From contig NZ_PJAU01000032.1 of assembly GCF_002836255.1 (NCBI RefSeq), forward strand, positions 62,001 to 126,000: 64,000 bases of DNA, written 5' to 3'. Within the stretch, counting starts at the first letter, position 1. Every line of letters begins with the position of its first letter. The translations under genes were made by a program, and so were the position numbers. This stretch comes from Colwellia sp. 75C3 (lineage in GTDB: Bacteria > Pseudomonadota > Gammaproteobacteria > Enterobacterales > Alteromonadaceae). This document shows positions 62,502 through 64,000 of the stretch, piece after piece. Below the pieces are notes generated by a model. The model ran no database searches and was not told where the DNA came from. It worked only from the letters and a program-made list of their open reading frames with translations.

Positions 62502-63839
62502 TTACTTAACAAGTTTCACAAGATCAGCAATTTTATTCGCTAATAAAGTGACCTCATCCATATCTGGACCTTCAACCATTACACGTATAAGTGGTTCGGT
62601 ACCTGATTTGCGTAATAATACTCGACCTCGACCTGTTAGCGTTTCATTAACTTCATCAACAGCGGTTAGTACATCAGCATCATTCAGTGGGTTGTTTTCA
62701 CCCGCAAAACGTACATTAACAAGAAGTTGCGGTAGCATAGTAATACCTTGACGTAATTCATGTAATGATTTTTTCTGCTTAATTACTGCAGTAAGTACAT
62801 TAAGTGCGGCAATGATACCGTCACCAGTAGAAGTGTGATTTAGGTTTATAACATGACCTGAATTTTCTGCACCAAGCTGCCAACCTTTTTCTCTTAATAA
62901 TTCCATTACATGACGGTCACCAACATTACTGCGGACAAACTCGATATCTAATTCTTTTAAGGCTAACTCTAAGCCCATATTACTCATTAAGGTACCAACA
63001 ACACCGCCATCCTTGCGACCAGTTCTTAGGTCATTACAAGCGATGATATAGATGATTTCATCACCATCAATAACATAACCGGTATGGTCAACCATCATAA
63101 TACGGTCGCCATCACCATCAAGGGCAATACCTAAGTCGGCGTTATGTTCAACAACCGCTTTACTGATAGCGTCCATTGATGTTGCGCCACAACCGTCATT
63201 GATATTGGTACCATTTGGCGCAGTGCCTATTTCGATAACCGTTGCACCTAATTCACGAAATACATTAGGCGCTATGTGATAGGTTGCCCCGTGGGCACAA
63301 TCAACCACGATGGTTAAATCTTTTAATGACTTTCTGCTAGGGAAATTACTTTTACAAAATTCTATGTAACGCCCTGCCGCATCATTAATACGATTTGCTT
63401 TACCTAGTTTTGCTGATTCAACACAACCCATAGGTTTGTCTAATTCAGCTTCAATGGCTAATTCAACATCATCAGGTAGTTTCTGACCTGTGCTTGAGAA
63501 GAACTTGATGCCGTTGTCGTAGAAAGGGTTATGCGATGCACTAATAACAATGCCGGCTTCGGCTCTGAATGTTTTAGTTAAATAAGCAATACCTGGCGTT
63601 GGCATAGGCCCAAGAAGCCCTACATCGATACCTGCCGCTGAAAATCCCGCTTCAAGTGCTGATTCAAGCATGTAACCTGAGATACGTGTATCTTTACCGA
63701 TAAGTACCTTTTTAGTGCCTTGACCGGCAAGTACTTTACCTGCGGCATAACCTAGCTTCATTACGAATTCTGGTGTTATTGGATATTGACCAACTAAACC
63801 ACGGATACCATCGGTACCAAAATATTTACGATCAGACAT
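62502..63839 (-). CDS. glmM: Phosphoglucosamine mutase
   Basis: This 445-residue enzyme has the phosphoserine loop [15 protein letters not shown] (Ser101 region), the metal loop DGDGDR (about 240-245) and sugar-phosphate loop ENSGHV, plus the C-terminal phosphate-binding [12 protein letters not shown]. It converts glucosamine 6-phosphate to glucosamine 1-phosphate for peptidoglycan and LPS. The RBS AAGGAAG is well spaced. It follows folP, partly seen at the window edge. Confidence 0.98.
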   Translation of the reverse strand: MSDRKYFGTDGIRGLVGQYPITPEFVMKLGYAAGKVLAGQGTKKVLIGKDTRISGYMLESALEAGFSAAGIDVGLLGPMPTPGIAYLTKTFRAEAGIVISASHNPFYDNGIKFFSSTGQKLPDDVELAIEAELDKPMGCVESAKLGKANRINDAAGRYIEFCKSNFPSRKSLKDLTIVVDCAHGATYHIAPNVFRELGATVIEIGTAPNGTNINDGCGATSMDAISKAVVEHNADLGIALDGDGDRIMMVDHTGYVIDGDEIIYIIACNDLRTGRKDGGVVGTLMSNMGLELALKELDIEFVRSNVGDRHVMELLREKGWQLGAENSGHVINLNHTSTGDGIIAALNVLTAVIKQKKSLHELRQGITMLPQLLVNVRFAGENNPLNDADVLTAVDEVNETLTGRGRVLLRKSGTEPLIRVMVEGPDMDEVTLLANKIADLVKLVK

Positions 63840-63936
63840 ATATCTTCCTTATATATTTTATTCTATAGCAGCATTTATTCGCTGCTAGATTTGTTAGCTT
63901 AACTAACATTATTTATTGTTATTTTTGCAGTACTGA

Positions 63937-64000
63937 TTACTGATATTTAGCTGTCATGGATAATACTTTTAAGGCATCGACAGTTTCTTTAATATCATGC
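63937..64000 (-). CDS. folP: Dihydropteroate synthase (C-terminal end only)
   Basis: The final 20 codons before a TAA read HDIKETVDALKVLSMTAKYQ on the minus strand; the HDVKETVDAL pattern closes FolP proteins, and folP normally precedes glmM. The rest lies beyond the window edge. Confidence 0.8.
   Translation of the reverse strand, partial: HDIKETVDALKVLSMTAKYQ

Overview
The window looks like a chromosomal segment of a marine gammaproteobacterium of the Alteromonadales, most likely Colwellia or a close relative. The reasons are AT-rich DNA, many large TonB-dependent receptors, the folP-glmM-tpiA-secG-tRNA-Leu core block, a SapC/tryptophan-halogenase-like pair, PEP-CTERM and GlyGly-CTERM proteins, and abundant dispersed hairpin repeats. 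The genus is an inference from gene content; no rRNA or other decisive marker lies in the window.

Layout. Positions 1-9446 are all on the minus strand and run TonB-dependent receptor, two saccharopine dehydrogenases, an NhaC-type antiporter, a flavin-dependent halogenase-like protein and a partial SapC. This reads as an uptake locus joined to lysine/saccharopine metabolism. Positions 9.8-12.8 kb hold small accessory genes (DUF4386, DUF2293, a lipoprotein) and a decayed SDR gene. Positions 13.0-16.9 kb form a zinc-limitation island: Zur-box-preceded zinc-free ribosomal protein paralogues L31B and L36B, DUF1826, a Zur-like repressor, a MerC-like membrane protein and a CobW-family metallochaperone. 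Positions 17-24 kb hold transporters (two EamA, one AGCS, one TyrP/Mtr type), a MarR regulator and an AhpD-like protein. Positions 24.2-33.3 kb hold a PhyH dioxygenase and an alpha-glucan locus (pullulanase lipoprotein plus TonB-dependent receptor) with two identical, oppositely oriented operator-like sites. Positions 33.3-38 kb hold a nine-unit hairpin repeat array, an MFS transporter and a PAS-PAS-GGDEF-EAL protein. Positions 37.9-41.1 kb are a REP-associated (HUH) transposase region with a 271-bp tandem duplication and a duplicated end flanking an acyltransferase gene. Positions 41.2-50.2 kb hold FapA, a cytochrome b561/LuxR-HTH/ACR3 operon, a Sel1 protein, a PEP-CTERM protein, a miniature copy of the transposase-element ends, a universal stress protein and a probable 34-residue membrane microprotein. 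Positions 50.5-60.9 kb are the least conventional part: a three-gene operon (large cadherin/TSP3 surface protein with a haem motif, outer-membrane barrel-like protein, three-haem-motif lipoprotein) diverging from a FecR-domain Tat protein and a CHASE2-class III nucleotide cyclase. Positions 60.9-64.0 kb are the housekeeping block tRNA-Leu(GAG), secG, tpiA, glmM and the 3' end of folP.

How the parts work together. The zinc island should swap zinc-binding ribosomal proteins for zinc-free ones and activate zinc delivery under starvation. The two TonB-receptor loci couple outer-membrane import to catabolism of lysine-linked compounds and of alpha-glucans. The CHASE2 cyclase/FecR pair next to a haem-protein surface operon suggests envelope sensing coupled to a cyclic nucleotide. 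Repeats with a shared core CGTCATCTTCGAAG occur at three places and look like a genome-wide hairpin family.
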